A stretch of 64,000 nt of DNA, taken from contig JAKSIB010000015.1 in NCBI GenBank assembly GCA_024399065.1, forward strand, positions 23,393-87,392. Reading direction: 5' to 3'. The notes under the pieces were generated by a model. That model saw only the letters and a list, made by a program, of their open reading frames with translations. It was not told the origin of the DNA and did no database searches. The DNA comes from Fibrobacter sp. Lineage in GTDB: Bacteria; Fibrobacterota; Fibrobacteria; Fibrobacterales; Fibrobacteraceae. Positions 57,722 through 64,000 of the stretch are shown in pieces. The translations under genes were made by a program, and so were the position numbers. Every line of letters begins with the position of its first letter. The first letter of the stretch is position 1.

Positions 57722-59320
57722 ATGAAAAAGCATCCCGTCGTTACTAACGGCAAATTCTTCCATAATACCCTCCGTTCCGTAGGGTACAATACGTACACTG
57801 CAATCGCCGACATCATCGACAATTCGGTCGAACCTGAAGTCGGCTCGACAATGGTAAGCGTCATCCCGGAATACACCGGAACCGGCCAGAACGCCAAGAT
57901 CACTGCGATCCGTATCGTTGACAATGGTTCCGGCATGTCCTTGGAGACCCTTGACGAAGCCATGGCGCTCGGTAGCGAGACCGGAAAGACCGGAAAGCAT
58001 AATCTCGGTATGTACGGCACCGGCCTGAAGACAGCGGCATTCTCCATGGGCCAGACACTTGAAGTGTATTCTAAGCTTAGCGGCTCCGACTACATCAGCT
58101 ATGCAAAGATGTCGCTCGCCGAAGCTATCGCCAACGGATCCGACATCGAGGTAGAGATCGGCTCTTACAAGACATCCGAAATCGCAATAATTGCCAACGA
58201 TATCGGCGGCCATGGGACTATCGTCCGTATTTCGGACCTCGACCGAATGAAGACCTTCAACTACGGCACATTCGTAGGCACCGCAACAAAGCGTCTCAGC
58301 ATCATTTTCAGCAAGTTCTTCAACCCGGACCCGCATTGCCCGCCGGTGGATTCCCAGAATGCAAATTTCGTACGCATGTACGTCGGCAACCAGCGTGTGC
58401 CGTATGTCGATGTGGCAAAGTGCAGCAGGTTCGCAGAACACTGGAAGGATCCCGATAACGACAACACCATGATTATTGACGGCCACAGGATCAAATACAA
58501 CGTCTGGTTCTCCCCGACAGTATTTGCAGACGACGAGGCCAAGACTGACGACGCTATCCATGACAAATACATCGGAAGGCAAATGTCCAATCAGGGCTTC
58601 TATGTATTCCGCCAGAACCGTCTGATCGGCCAAGGCCTTACATTCGGCCTCTGGGCACGCCACCCGTCCGTAAACGGCCTCCATATCGAGATCTTCGTTG
58701 ACGGTGACACGGACTACCTCTTTGGTACCGGCTTTACCAAGACTGCGTCCGACACCACCGATATCAAGGAGGAGGTCCTCTCCACGTTCCGCTACAGGTT
58801 CATGCATTTCGTGAAGCAGGCTCAGGACCGAAACAGCAAGTCCAGCAAGCTTTCCGTCGAGGAGACCCTCAAGAAGGCCGCCATGTACAACGCAATCGTG
58901 GACGACCTGAACAGCAAGCCTACACTCCGTGTCCCCGGCATCAAGGCGACAAACTCCGGCAACGGCACTGCCAAGGAACATGAACACCGTGGACCGCAGG
59001 CAAACCCGAACCCGATCAAAAAGCGAAATGCCCAGTGGATCACCGAGATCGTCGAGGCTCACATCGGCGAATACGGGAAGATGTATGAATGCGAATTCGG
59101 CGAAAACGGGAGCATCGTGAAGATCAACGTGGACCATGCATTCTATACCGAGTTCTACAACAAGCTCGACGTACAGATGCAGGCGACCATGGGGAAGATC
59201 CTCGCATGCAACCTTAACGCATTGATCCGATCCGGCTACTTTGCCGATGACGACATTTCCGAGGCTATCGAATCGTTCTTCGCAGCCCAGTCCACCGCAA
59301 TCAGGACTGCGTTGTCGTAA
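57722..59320 (+). CDS. GHKL-type ATPase, MORC/Hsp90-like
   Basis: 532 residues. Bergerat-fold motifs: N box D30-I-I-D-N34, G1 D67-N-G-S-G71, and G2 LGMYGTGLKTAAF (95-107). These are as in MORC, Hsp90 and MutL ATPases. The region about 110-370 is the transducer-like part (VFRQNRLIGQG). The C-terminal 150 residues are helical with a basic Pro/Asn linker and no known effector. MORC-like proteins compact or clamp DNA; phage targets are unknown. GC-rich with C-ending codons, unlike the AT-rich genes to the left. Confidence 0.85.
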   Translation: MKKHPVVTNGKFFHNTLRSVGYNTYTAIADIIDNSVEPEVGSTMVSVIPEYTGTGQNAKITAIRIVDNGSGMSLETLDEAMALGSETGKTGKHNLGMYGTGLKTAAFSMGQTLEVYSKLSGSDYISYAKMSLAEAIANGSDIEVEIGSYKTSEIAIIANDIGGHGTIVRISDLDRMKTFNYGTFVGTATKRLSIIFSKFFNPDPHCPPVDSQNANFVRMYVGNQRVPYVDVAKCSRFAEHWKDPDNDNTMIIDGHRIKYNVWFSPTVFADDEAKTDDAIHDKYIGRQMSNQGFYVFRQNRLIGQGLTFGLWARHPSVNGLHIEIFVDGDTDYLFGTGFTKTASDTTDIKEEVLSTFRYRFMHFVKQAQDRNSKSSKLSVEETLKKAAMYNAIVDDLNSKPTLRVPGIKATNSGNGTAKEHEHRGPQANPNPIKKRNAQWITEIVEAHIGEYGKMYECEFGENGSIVKINVDHAFYTEFYNKLDVQMQATMGKILACNLNALIRSGYFADDDISEAIESFFAAQSTAIRTALS

Positions 59321-59344
59321 GTTAACACCAGTAGATTAAAAACG

Positions 59345-59378
59345 GCTCCTATGGATTATCCCATAGGAGCTGTTTTTA
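59345..59378. terminator. Bidirectional terminator
   Basis: A 10-bp perfect stem GCTCCTATGG / CCATAGGAGC extended by a G-T and A-T pairs, with AAAAA to the left and TTTTT to the right, between converging genes 57722+ and 59396-. Confidence 0.9.
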
Positions 59379-59395
59379 TAGTTTCCGATGTGCAA

Positions 59396-60226
59396 TCAGT
59401 ACTTGTCTGTTATGACCGGGTCGCACGGCAGACGTGGACTGATGTCCTTTACGCTGTCATACCACTGGGACAGTCTGGACAGTTCCTTTTCGAAGATCTC
59501 GCCGAGCCGTTTACGCTCCTCGGCAAGTATTTCTCCCATACGTACGGCATCGATTGTACTCACCCCGAACATTTTGCTCAGGTCTACAGGAATCTTGCAG
59601 AAGTATGGGGTCAAATCCACGGCATCCGACTTAATCGTGAGCTCGATGTATCCCTCCACTTCCTCTTCGACGAATATGATCCGGCTGCCGTCGAGCTCGG
59701 CAAGCAGTATACGCTTGATAATGGACCTTCTTGCGAGTTCCTCGAACTTGTCCAGACGGCCGGTCAATTCCCGGTAACATGCCGACGCAATGTCGGTTAT
59801 CGGAGTGATATCGGTACATTTCACATAGCTGTCAAGTGAGCCGCTGTTGTACATCGGGCTGTGGTCGTTGAACGACACGAAACGTGGCATCCGGCCGGGT
59901 GACAGGTAGACATAGCTGGGGACGGCTTTCTTCACGGGGACACTTACATGCCCGTTACGGTACACCGACACGTCATTCCCCGTGGCCGCCGGATATACAG
60001 CGCTGACGTACCGGTTGCCGGCGTCGTCGTACATGTGGGTCATTACGGCCCCGGCACCGTCGAACAGGTCGCCAAGGCTATCGATGAAACCGCTTACCTT
60101 GGACCGGTTGGACTGGCGCAATGCGAACTCGTAGTTGGTCTTCGCTGCCTCGTAGTTGATCTTTGCCTCGGCAAGCTCTTGCTCGGCCTCCTGCAATGCC
60201 ATCTTGGCCTCTTCAAGTGTCGTCAT
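59396..60226 (-). CDS. Hypothetical protein with N-terminal coiled coil (276 aa)
   Basis: Residues 3-40 are a strong heptad helix (LEEAKMALQEAEQELAEAKI). A middle beta-rich segment includes NGHVSVPVKKAVPSYVYL; the C-terminal part is helical. Last gene of the GC-rich minus-strand operon; its ATG shares ATGA with the upstream stop. No family recognised. Confidence 0.68.
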   Translation of the reverse strand: MTTLEEAKMALQEAEQELAEAKINYEAAKTNYEFALRQSNRSKVSGFIDSLGDLFDGAGAVMTHMYDDAGNRYVSAVYPAATGNDVSVYRNGHVSVPVKKAVPSYVYLSPGRMPRFVSFNDHSPMYNSGSLDSYVKCTDITPITDIASACYRELTGRLDKFEELARRSIIKRILLAELDGSRIIFVEEEVEGYIELTIKSDAVDLTPYFCKIPVDLSKMFGVSTIDAVRMGEILAEERKRLGEIFEKELSRLSQWYDSVKDISPRLPCDPVITDKY

Positions 60227-60648
60227 TTCGCCTCCCCTGTGTCACAGATGTCCCTGTAGTCCGGGATCCACGTCTCGGCCGTCAGGTCTACGTTAGTGAA
60301 CCCCACAACATACCATTCGCCGGTACCACGCCTGCACTCCATGACATACCCGGAGCCATCCATGTGTATATTGGCAGATAACATGCCATCCTTGCACAGC
60401 TCGTAGCCGGGGGTGACATGGCTCTTCAGATAGTCCAGACAGGCCTCCTTGGTATGGAACGTCACATGGCGCCTCGGTACGCCGTCACAGCAGCCCGGGA
60501 CATGGGACCTGAACCAGTACTTGGCCGCACGTACACGCTCGTCGATGCATTTATGGCAGGCCGGACACCCGTCCAGCAGGTCCATAGGGACGGGCGGGTC
60601 AATACGCTCTACGCCGCATACGCAGCATACGTCCTTCCTACTTGCCAT
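60223..60648 (-). CDS. Zinc-binding hypothetical protein (141 aa)
   Basis: CCVCG and CPACHKC in the first 35 residues form a zinc-ribbon-like site; C-x-x-C further at GCC near 53. A later segment SGYVMECRRGTGEWYVVGF is beta-rich. Overlaps both neighbours (by 4 and 11 bases). Function unknown. Confidence 0.7.
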   Translation of the reverse strand: MASRKDVCCVCGVERIDPPVPMDLLDGCPACHKCIDERVRAAKYWFRSHVPGCCDGVPRRHVTFHTKEACLDYLKSHVTPGYELCKDGMLSANIHMDGSGYVMECRRGTGEWYVVGFTNVDLTAETWIPDYRDICDTGEAK

Positions 60649-60808
60649 CGTCCACCTCCTTGACGACCTGCACGTTGAAACCGTGCTCGCCTTCGCCGGA
60701 CAGCTTGGCTATCTGGGCGTTGGCGTACTCGTTTGCCTCCCCACAGGTTGCGAAGCGCTTCCTGTAGTGGTGCTCGTATTCGCTGGACTCTATTATAACC
60801 TTGTACAT
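60638..60808 (-). CDS. Small hypothetical protein (56 aa)
   Basis: MYKVIIESSEYEHHYRKRFA continues to TCGEANEYANAQIAKLSG and ends KEVDDGK. Strand-helix-strand pattern of small phage proteins. Its stop overlaps the next gene's start by 11 bases and the gap upstream is 22 bases, so the operon is continuous here. A TGAAATG context precedes; Shine-Dalgarno is GGAGAC. Confidence 0.72.
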   Translation of the reverse strand: MYKVIIESSEYEHHYRKRFATCGEANEYANAQIAKLSGEGEHGFNVQVVKEVDDGK

Positions 60809-60830
60809 TTCACTGTCTCCATATCGTATG

Positions 60831-61175
60831 TCACTTGAACAGGGCGACCACCTCGATGACCGCCATCAGTATACCGAATGCGTATTTCAGCACCTTCCAC
60901 CACGTCACCCTGACCGCTCCCGGAACGGCCGCCCCGGATGCCACGGACATGTCATCCGGCTTGATGTCGTGCATGGCCTCATGCACCACCTGCATGTGGA
61001 CCACCGGTCCCGGTTCAGGATCCAGTCCGTCAAGGTCCCTGTACATTATTACAGGGGTGCCTGAACTCCCACGGTCGCCGTCAAGGTCCTCGTACCGTAT
61101 CACAGGCGCATCGGAATACCACGGGTCGAACGACACACCGCACAGGCCATTACCGGATATCTCCCTGTCCGTCAT
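60831..61175 (-). CDS. Tail-anchored hypothetical membrane protein (114 aa)
   Basis: From the ATG at 61175. Residues about 25-50 hold two copies of P-V-I-x-Y-x-D-L-D-G. The C-terminal 25 residues (WWKVLKYAFGILMAVIEVVALFK) form one membrane helix. Upstream is the 61177 gene with a 1-base gap. A longer start at 61238 would overlap that gene by 62 bases and is rejected. Confidence 0.68.
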   Translation of the reverse strand: MTDREISGNGLCGVSFDPWYSDAPVIRYEDLDGDRGSSGTPVIMYRDLDGLDPEPGPVVHMQVVHEAMHDIKPDDMSVASGAAVPGAVRVTWWKVLKYAFGILMAVIEVVALFK

Positions 61176-61176
61176 G

Positions 61177-61572
61177 TCATCCCCGCTTACCGAACGGAGT
61201 CCCGTCCATGTACACGAAACGGCGGAACGCCACGTCAAACTTGTACGTCATCCCGTCGACGGACACCCCGTCGCTGCAATGGCCGGTTATCATCCCGGTG
61301 TAACCCTTCTGACTGTCCACCACCCTGAGGAATATGCCACCAAGGACCGGGTCACGCTCGATCCGGCCGCTTATGTCGCTCAGCATCTCGTCGGCATCCC
61401 CGTATGGACTGTATCTGGGGTCAATCGCCGGCTGTATCCTGTACTCGGTATCGACCCATGACCAGCTGGGTTCCGGCGCCGGAAGCCATTCACCCCCGGC
61501 CTTTACACGGTATTCGATCTTGAGACCCTTGGTATGGGCCCGCATAATGTCGATCATCTCTTCGGTAGTCAT
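61177..61572 (-). CDS. Hypothetical protein (131 aa), first gene of the GC-rich operon
   Basis: From the ATG at 61572 (GGAGGCG upstream). Contains KIEYRVKAGGEWLPAPEPSW and WSWVDTEYRIQP, the strand pattern of many phage proteins with W-x-P...Y-R-I. No named family. Promoter at 61597-61625. Confidence 0.7.
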   Translation of the reverse strand: MTTEEMIDIMRAHTKGLKIEYRVKAGGEWLPAPEPSWSWVDTEYRIQPAIDPRYSPYGDADEMLSDISGRIERDPVLGGIFLRVVDSQKGYTGMITGHCSDGVSVDGMTYKFDVAFRRFVYMDGTPFGKRG

Positions 61573-61596
61573 TATCGCCTCCGTATATCTGCCCCA

Positions 61597-61625
61597 AATA
61601 TACAATCATACGCCGGGGTTTGCAA
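61597..61625 (-). promoter_or_regulatory. TTGCAA-N17-TATATT promoter (minus strand)
   Basis: Minus-strand TTGCAA (61625-61620), 17-base spacer, TATATT (61602-61597). Leader of about 18 bases to ATG 61572. Confidence 0.75.
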
Positions 61626-61629
61626 GACT

Positions 61630-62180
61630 GGCATGCCAAATATCCCCCAATACCCCCCATACCCCCCAAAATTTTTTTCGGGAACGCTTCGCACCCTGAT
61701 CAGGAAAAACGGGGGTGGGGGTCAACGGCGGCATATTTTTTACAGATACCCCCAGACCCCCCCCTAGTAGTAAACACCGGGAAAATCGCATGGGGGCCGT
61801 TCCGGAAAATCGGAAATTTTGTACCCATGTTTTTTATTTGATTTTTGGAGGGGGTGTCCCGGGGACAGGGGGACCGGGTGGACTGGTTGGACGAGGTGGG
61901 ACCGGGTGGACTGGTTGGACATGGGGGACAAGGAGGACGGGGTGGGACAAGGAGGCCACGTTAGCTGGAGGGGGTGTCCGGGGGTGTCCCCCTTGTGAAA
62001 CATTACCTGATCCGTGAAACATTCCGGGGTGGGGAACAAGTGTAACCCCGAAGCAAAGAACAGTGCACACCTGTGCAGTACGGCGGTTTAGCCTAGGCTA
62101 AGTTAGCCCCGGCTAACCCGGTGTAACAGCCCGGGCTTCTATCACCGGTGTACCCCCCTTACGGCGGTTCACATCCCAAC
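61630..62180. other. GC-rich noncoding region with C/G tracts and direct repeats
   Basis: About 550 bases without a supported gene; open frames lack Shine-Dalgarno sites and are G- or Pro-biased. C-tracts at 61637-61670 and 61749-61766 and G-tracts at 61850-61992 could form quadruplex structures on one strand. A unit of about 20 bases (GACCGGGTGGACTGGTTGGA) occurs at 61872 and again 28 bases later. It lies between divergent promoters at 61625 and 62184. Confidence 0.6.
62088..62117. repeat. Adjacent palindromes upstream of the cassette promoter
   Basis: A perfect 14-bp palindrome TTAGCCTAGGCTAA (62088-62101) abuts an interrupted palindrome GTTAGCC-CC-GGCTAAC (62102-62117). Both share the GGCTAA/TTAGCC half-site. 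CACCGGTG follows near 62143. They sit 67-96 bases before the -35 box at 62184, suitable for an operator or an origin-binding site. Confidence 0.7.
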
Positions 62181-62183
62181 GTC

Positions 62184-62212
62184 TTGACAACGCTCCGGAG
62201 TTTCCGTATATT
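62184..62212 (+). promoter_or_regulatory. TTGACA-N17-TATATT promoter, cassette 1
   Basis: TTGACA 62184-62189, TATATT 62207-62212. About 30 bases before and 60 after match the promoter at 62975 closely, including ATCCCAA(C/T)GT upstream. Confidence 0.9.
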
Positions 62213-62218
62213 CTCGGT

Positions 62219-62237
62219 GTAAGCAACGGTTGCTTAC
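62219..62237 (+). promoter_or_regulatory. 5'-terminal hairpin of cassette 1 mRNA
   Basis: GTAAGCA-ACGGT-TGCTTAC, 7-bp stem. The predicted transcript start (about 7 bases after the -10 box) coincides with the first base of the stem. Such 5' hairpins shield mRNA from 5'-end-dependent decay. The cassette 2 leader has the same stem with a G-T pair in place of the A-T. Confidence 0.7.
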
Positions 62238-62292
62238 AAAGGTTGAGTGGATGACCTATGACAACTATCCACGCTTTTCAAAGGAGTCTACT

Positions 62293-62715
62293 ATGACTAA
62301 GGTAAATCCCATCAAGAAGAACGCTATCCACGCTGCTGATTACACCGCTGCAATCAACACCGAATTCCATGTTGCACCGGCCTACTGGCCGCAGCTCTTC
62401 AGCAAGCAGACCAAGACCGTTGACCCGGGTACCGGCGAACTCAAGGTTGCTCTTGAAGACGGCCCTAAGGTCGGTCGCTTCCTCGACCTCATCGAGGCCA
62501 AGGTGGACGGTGTCTCCCACACTGCCGCTCTTGACCACGAACGCTTGGTTGTGACTGTCACTGTGGACGGCGTGAATTTCACCAACAACGGCGATCTTCA
62601 GGAACTGCTCAGCGACTTGGCTAAGTACAGCTTCAAGACGGTCTGCCGCCTTATCGTGTACGGCGTCTTGGAAATTAACGCCAAGAACTACGCAAAGATG
62701 TTGACCGACTACTAG
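62293..62715 (+). CDS. Cassette 1 protein, hypothetical (140 aa)
   Basis: From the ATG at 62293 (AAAGGAG). Begins MTKVNPIKKNAIHAADYTAA. Alpha/beta; a middle A-L-D-H-E-R-L-V-V-T-V-T-V strand pair. Codon use is strongly biased to C-ending codons (AAC, ACC, CTC), like host highly expressed genes, which with the strong promoter and 5' hairpin suggests an abundant product. No family recognised. Confidence 0.75.
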   Translation: MTKVNPIKKNAIHAADYTAAINTEFHVAPAYWPQLFSKQTKTVDPGTGELKVALEDGPKVGRFLDLIEAKVDGVSHTAALDHERLVVTVTVDGVNFTNNGDLQELLSDLAKYSFKTVCRLIVYGVLEINAKNYAKMLTDY

Positions 62716-62738
62716 TCGGTTTTGTTAAACCTTAACCT

Positions 62739-62810
62739 AAGGGGGACGGCCTTGCCGTTCCCCTTTTTTTGTTTTATGCCCACCGGCCGGCCGCCGGCGG
62801 GCCTTTTTTT
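62739..62810 (+). terminator. Tandem terminators, cassette 1
   Basis: First hairpin AAGGGGGACGGC / GCCGTTCCCCTT with one G-T pair and CTT loop, then TTTTTTT. A second hairpin GCCCACCGGC / GCCGGCGGGC (one mismatch) at 62778-62802, followed by TTTTTTT. The same pair recurs at 63874. Confidence 0.9.
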
Positions 62811-62960
62811 GCGTTTATACGGGCCAAAAACGGCCTTTTATTTTACGGCCGTACATTTATTTAAATATGGCCTTAAAACGGCCGTTTTAGGCCGTTTTTA
62901 TCCGTTTTTTGTTTTATCCCGCCCATGTACCGACGGGGTATTTTTTCACCTAATATAAAC
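62811..62960. repeat. GGCC-hairpin array between cassettes
   Basis: Contains short inverted repeats built on GGCC and AACGG, such as GGCC-AAAAAC-GGCC and AAACGGCC-GTTTTA-GGCCGTTT, separated by T-rich stretches. No gene. The left part recurs at 63950-64000. Confidence 0.65.
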
Positions 62961-62974
62961 CGTATCCCAATGTG

Positions 62975-63003
62975 TTGACAAAGCTCCGGAATTTCTTTAT
63001 ATT
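62975..63003 (+). promoter_or_regulatory. TTGACA-N17-TATATT promoter, cassette 2
   Basis: TTGACA 62975-62980, TATATT 62998-63003. Homologous in spacer (A(A/C)GCTCCGGA(G/A)TTTC) and downstream bases to cassette 1. Confidence 0.9.
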
Positions 63004-63009
63004 CTTGGT

Positions 63010-63027
63010 GTAAGCGATAGTGCTTAC
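63010..63027 (+). promoter_or_regulatory. 5'-terminal hairpin of cassette 2 mRNA
   Basis: GTAAGCG-ATAG-TGCTTAC, 6 Watson-Crick pairs plus G-T. Aligned with the cassette 1 hairpin; the loop and one pair differ but the stem is kept. Confidence 0.7.
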
Positions 63028-63087
63028 AAAGGTTAAGTGAAAGACCTAAAATATTTCACAAAAACGCCCAAAAAAGTAGGTAATACT

Positions 63088-63855
63088 ATGGCTCGTTTAA
63101 ATATGGAAATTGCTCGTCTTTTTGACCGTCCGTTGTCCGAATTCGGTGGATTTGTCCGTTCAACTTTGTGCTATCATAAGGTTGCTCCCGCCACTACTAA
63201 GCGTGACTCTGCTTATCTCAAGGAAAATATGAGTGGTTATTGCGTCAAGTCTCACAAGTCTTGGCTCGCAGAACACCCCGACGCAGTTGTCCGTAAGTTG
63301 GATGACGTCATCAGTCCGAAAGCTGAACTCCACCACACTTATGCCGAAACTGTGGCTCTCGGTTGTAACTGGGATTACTACGCAATGCAGCGTAAGGTCG
63401 CTGAGTCGCAAGGCTTGGTAATGACCGACGCCGACTTTGAAAAGCAAGACCCGTCCGGCCGCAAGTCCCTGTTCGGTCGCTTGATTTACATCAAGGCTGA
63501 ATATTTCGACTTGTTCAATGACATGACTCCCGAAGAGGCGAAAGAAGTTTTGTATCTTAACTACCGAAAGTTGAGCTACAAAAATCCGGAAGACGCACCT
63601 AAGGGAGAAAGATTTAAGTCCCATTGGTACAAGCTTGAAAATAATGTTTGGGAAGACTTGCCCACGTCTGTGTTGGCTGAGTTCAAGGCTCCGAAAAGTT
63701 CTTTCACTGTAAAAAATTGTGACGGGGAAACTATCACGAACATTGACGGCTTGCCGATTGAGCTTGCTCAGAATATTCGTGCTCCGAAACTTTCTAACCT
63801 TGACGGTTGGTACTACAAGGAAAAGAACATTTTGGATGACCTTATTCTTCCTTAA
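63088..63855 (+). CDS. Cassette 2 protein, hypothetical (255 aa)
   Basis: From the ATG at 63088 (TAGGTAATACT). Begins MARLNMEIARLFDRPLSEFG. Mixed alpha/beta; contains LFNDMTPEEAKEVLYLNYRK and ends KEKNILDDLILP. Not similar to the cassette 1 protein although the flanking control regions match. Codon use favours highly expressed types. No known family. Confidence 0.75.
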   Translation: MARLNMEIARLFDRPLSEFGGFVRSTLCYHKVAPATTKRDSAYLKENMSGYCVKSHKSWLAEHPDAVVRKLDDVISPKAELHHTYAETVALGCNWDYYAMQRKVAESQGLVMTDADFEKQDPSGRKSLFGRLIYIKAEYFDLFNDMTPEEAKEVLYLNYRKLSYKNPEDAPKGERFKSHWYKLENNVWEDLPTSVLAEFKAPKSSFTVKNCDGETITNIDGLPIELAQNIRAPKLSNLDGWYYKEKNILDDLILP

Positions 63856-63873
63856 AAAATAACCTTAACCTAT

Positions 63874-63945
63874 GGGGGACGGCTCTGCCGTTCCCCTTTT
63901 TTGTTTTATGCCCACCGGCCGGCCGCCGGCGGGCCTTTTTTGCGT
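63874..63945 (+). terminator. Tandem terminators, cassette 2
   Basis: GGGGGACGGC / GCCGTTCCCC with TCT loop, then TTTTTTG, and the second GCCCACCGGC / GCCGGCGGGC hairpin followed by TTTTTT. Matches cassette 1's terminators almost base for base. Confidence 0.9.
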
Positions 63946-64000
63946 TTATACCGGCCATAAACCGGCCAAAAACGGCCTTTTTATTTTTGCCCGTACATTT

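Larger units (their letters stand above)
62733..64000 (+). repeat. Long direct repeat of cassette control regions
   Basis: 62733-62860 and 63868-64000 match over terminators and the following GC-rich spacer (small gaps), and 62160-62250 matches 62950-63040 over promoter and leader. The second copy runs into the window's right edge, so a third cassette may follow. Confidence 0.85.

Noticed and set aside
57641..59137. A 498-codon minus-strand frame opposite the GHKL ATPase gene
   Set aside because: It mirrors the codon bias of the plus-strand gene (GC-rich third positions); the plus frame has clear ATPase motifs and the minus product is Val/Cys/His-rich without any domain.
61606..62070. Open frames of 60-100 codons on both strands in the GC-rich spacer
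   Set aside because: They are Gly- or Pro-biased from G/C tracts, lack Shine-Dalgarno sites and overlap each other; treated as noncoding.
1..64000. tRNA genes and CRISPR arrays
   Set aside because: No cloverleaf with a GTTCRANNC arm and no regularly spaced repeat series was found by eye; a tRNAscan run could still find a divergent one.

Overview
The window looks like part of a large (jumbo-type) bacteriophage genome, most likely from a member of the Fibrobacterota. Phage character is suggested by dense runs of short, overlapping hypothetical genes with frequent strand switches, two peptidoglycan hydrolases, a DUF5662 protein, an R-S-E ADP-ribosyltransferase, RNA-repair enzymes and several very large proteins of probable virion origin. 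No terminase, portal, capsid or polymerase gene is in the window, so the assignment is inferred. The Fibrobacter link rests on two genes (4846-5577 and 14203-14850) that carry the pattern of the Fibrobacter succinogenes major paralogous (FISUMP) domain: a W/M-x-(D/E)-x-L block, GW(R/H)-(F/V) and a terminal (F/I)-x-V/I-RCVR. No tRNA, rRNA or CRISPR array was seen.

Layout. 0-5.6 kb: small hypothetical genes, a DUF488 protein, then a minus-strand pair (ADP-ribosyltransferase and FISUMP protein). 6-7.4 kb: a TnpB-only transposable element. 7.4-11.5 kb: small genes plus the RNA-repair enzymes RtcB and Thg1-like. 11.6-14.9 kb: an operon of MoxR-type AAA+ ATPase, metallopeptidase-like/VWA protein and FISUMP protein, facing a Stealth sugar-phosphotransferase gene. 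17-24.1 kb: a membrane/calcium stress set (PspA-like protein, M15 peptidase, Ca2+-type P-ATPase, three TerD proteins). 24-36 kb: glycosyltransferase, three very large probable structural proteins, UDP-galactopyranose mutase and an amidase. 36.2-37.5 and 49-50.3 kb: two sister TnpB elements. 38-55 kb: mostly unknown small genes, with a radical SAM enzyme, an ACP-domain protein, a RecA-fold ATPase, DUF5662 and SLOG/DUF2493 proteins, and an AT-rich minus-strand operon (40.2-42.6 kb). 55.7-59.3 kb: a BspA-type leucine-rich-repeat protein and a GHKL/MORC-like ATPase. 59.4-61.6 kb: a GC-rich minus-strand operon. 61.6-64 kb: a GC-rich noncoding stretch followed by two gene cassettes with near-identical promoters, 5' hairpins and terminators.

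Regulation is unusually legible. One promoter class is TTGACA-N17-TATATT. At ten genes the start codon lies only 6-7 bases after the -10 box, predicting leaderless mRNAs. In three places the -35 box sits in the loop of a transcription terminator and the terminator's 3' arm plus T-run forms the promoter spacer. A second class is the octamer TATAAACT, which precedes the probable virion genes and may be a late promoter. Four proteins driven by that octamer share an N-terminal segment of about 32-35 residues ending in A-(Y/M)-x-x-(I/M)-(F/C)-E, which resembles a T4-type capsid-targeting propeptide (cleavage after I/L-x-E). This possible set of co-packaged proteins, together with the duplicated cassette frame at the right end, are the strongest candidates for undescribed biology.
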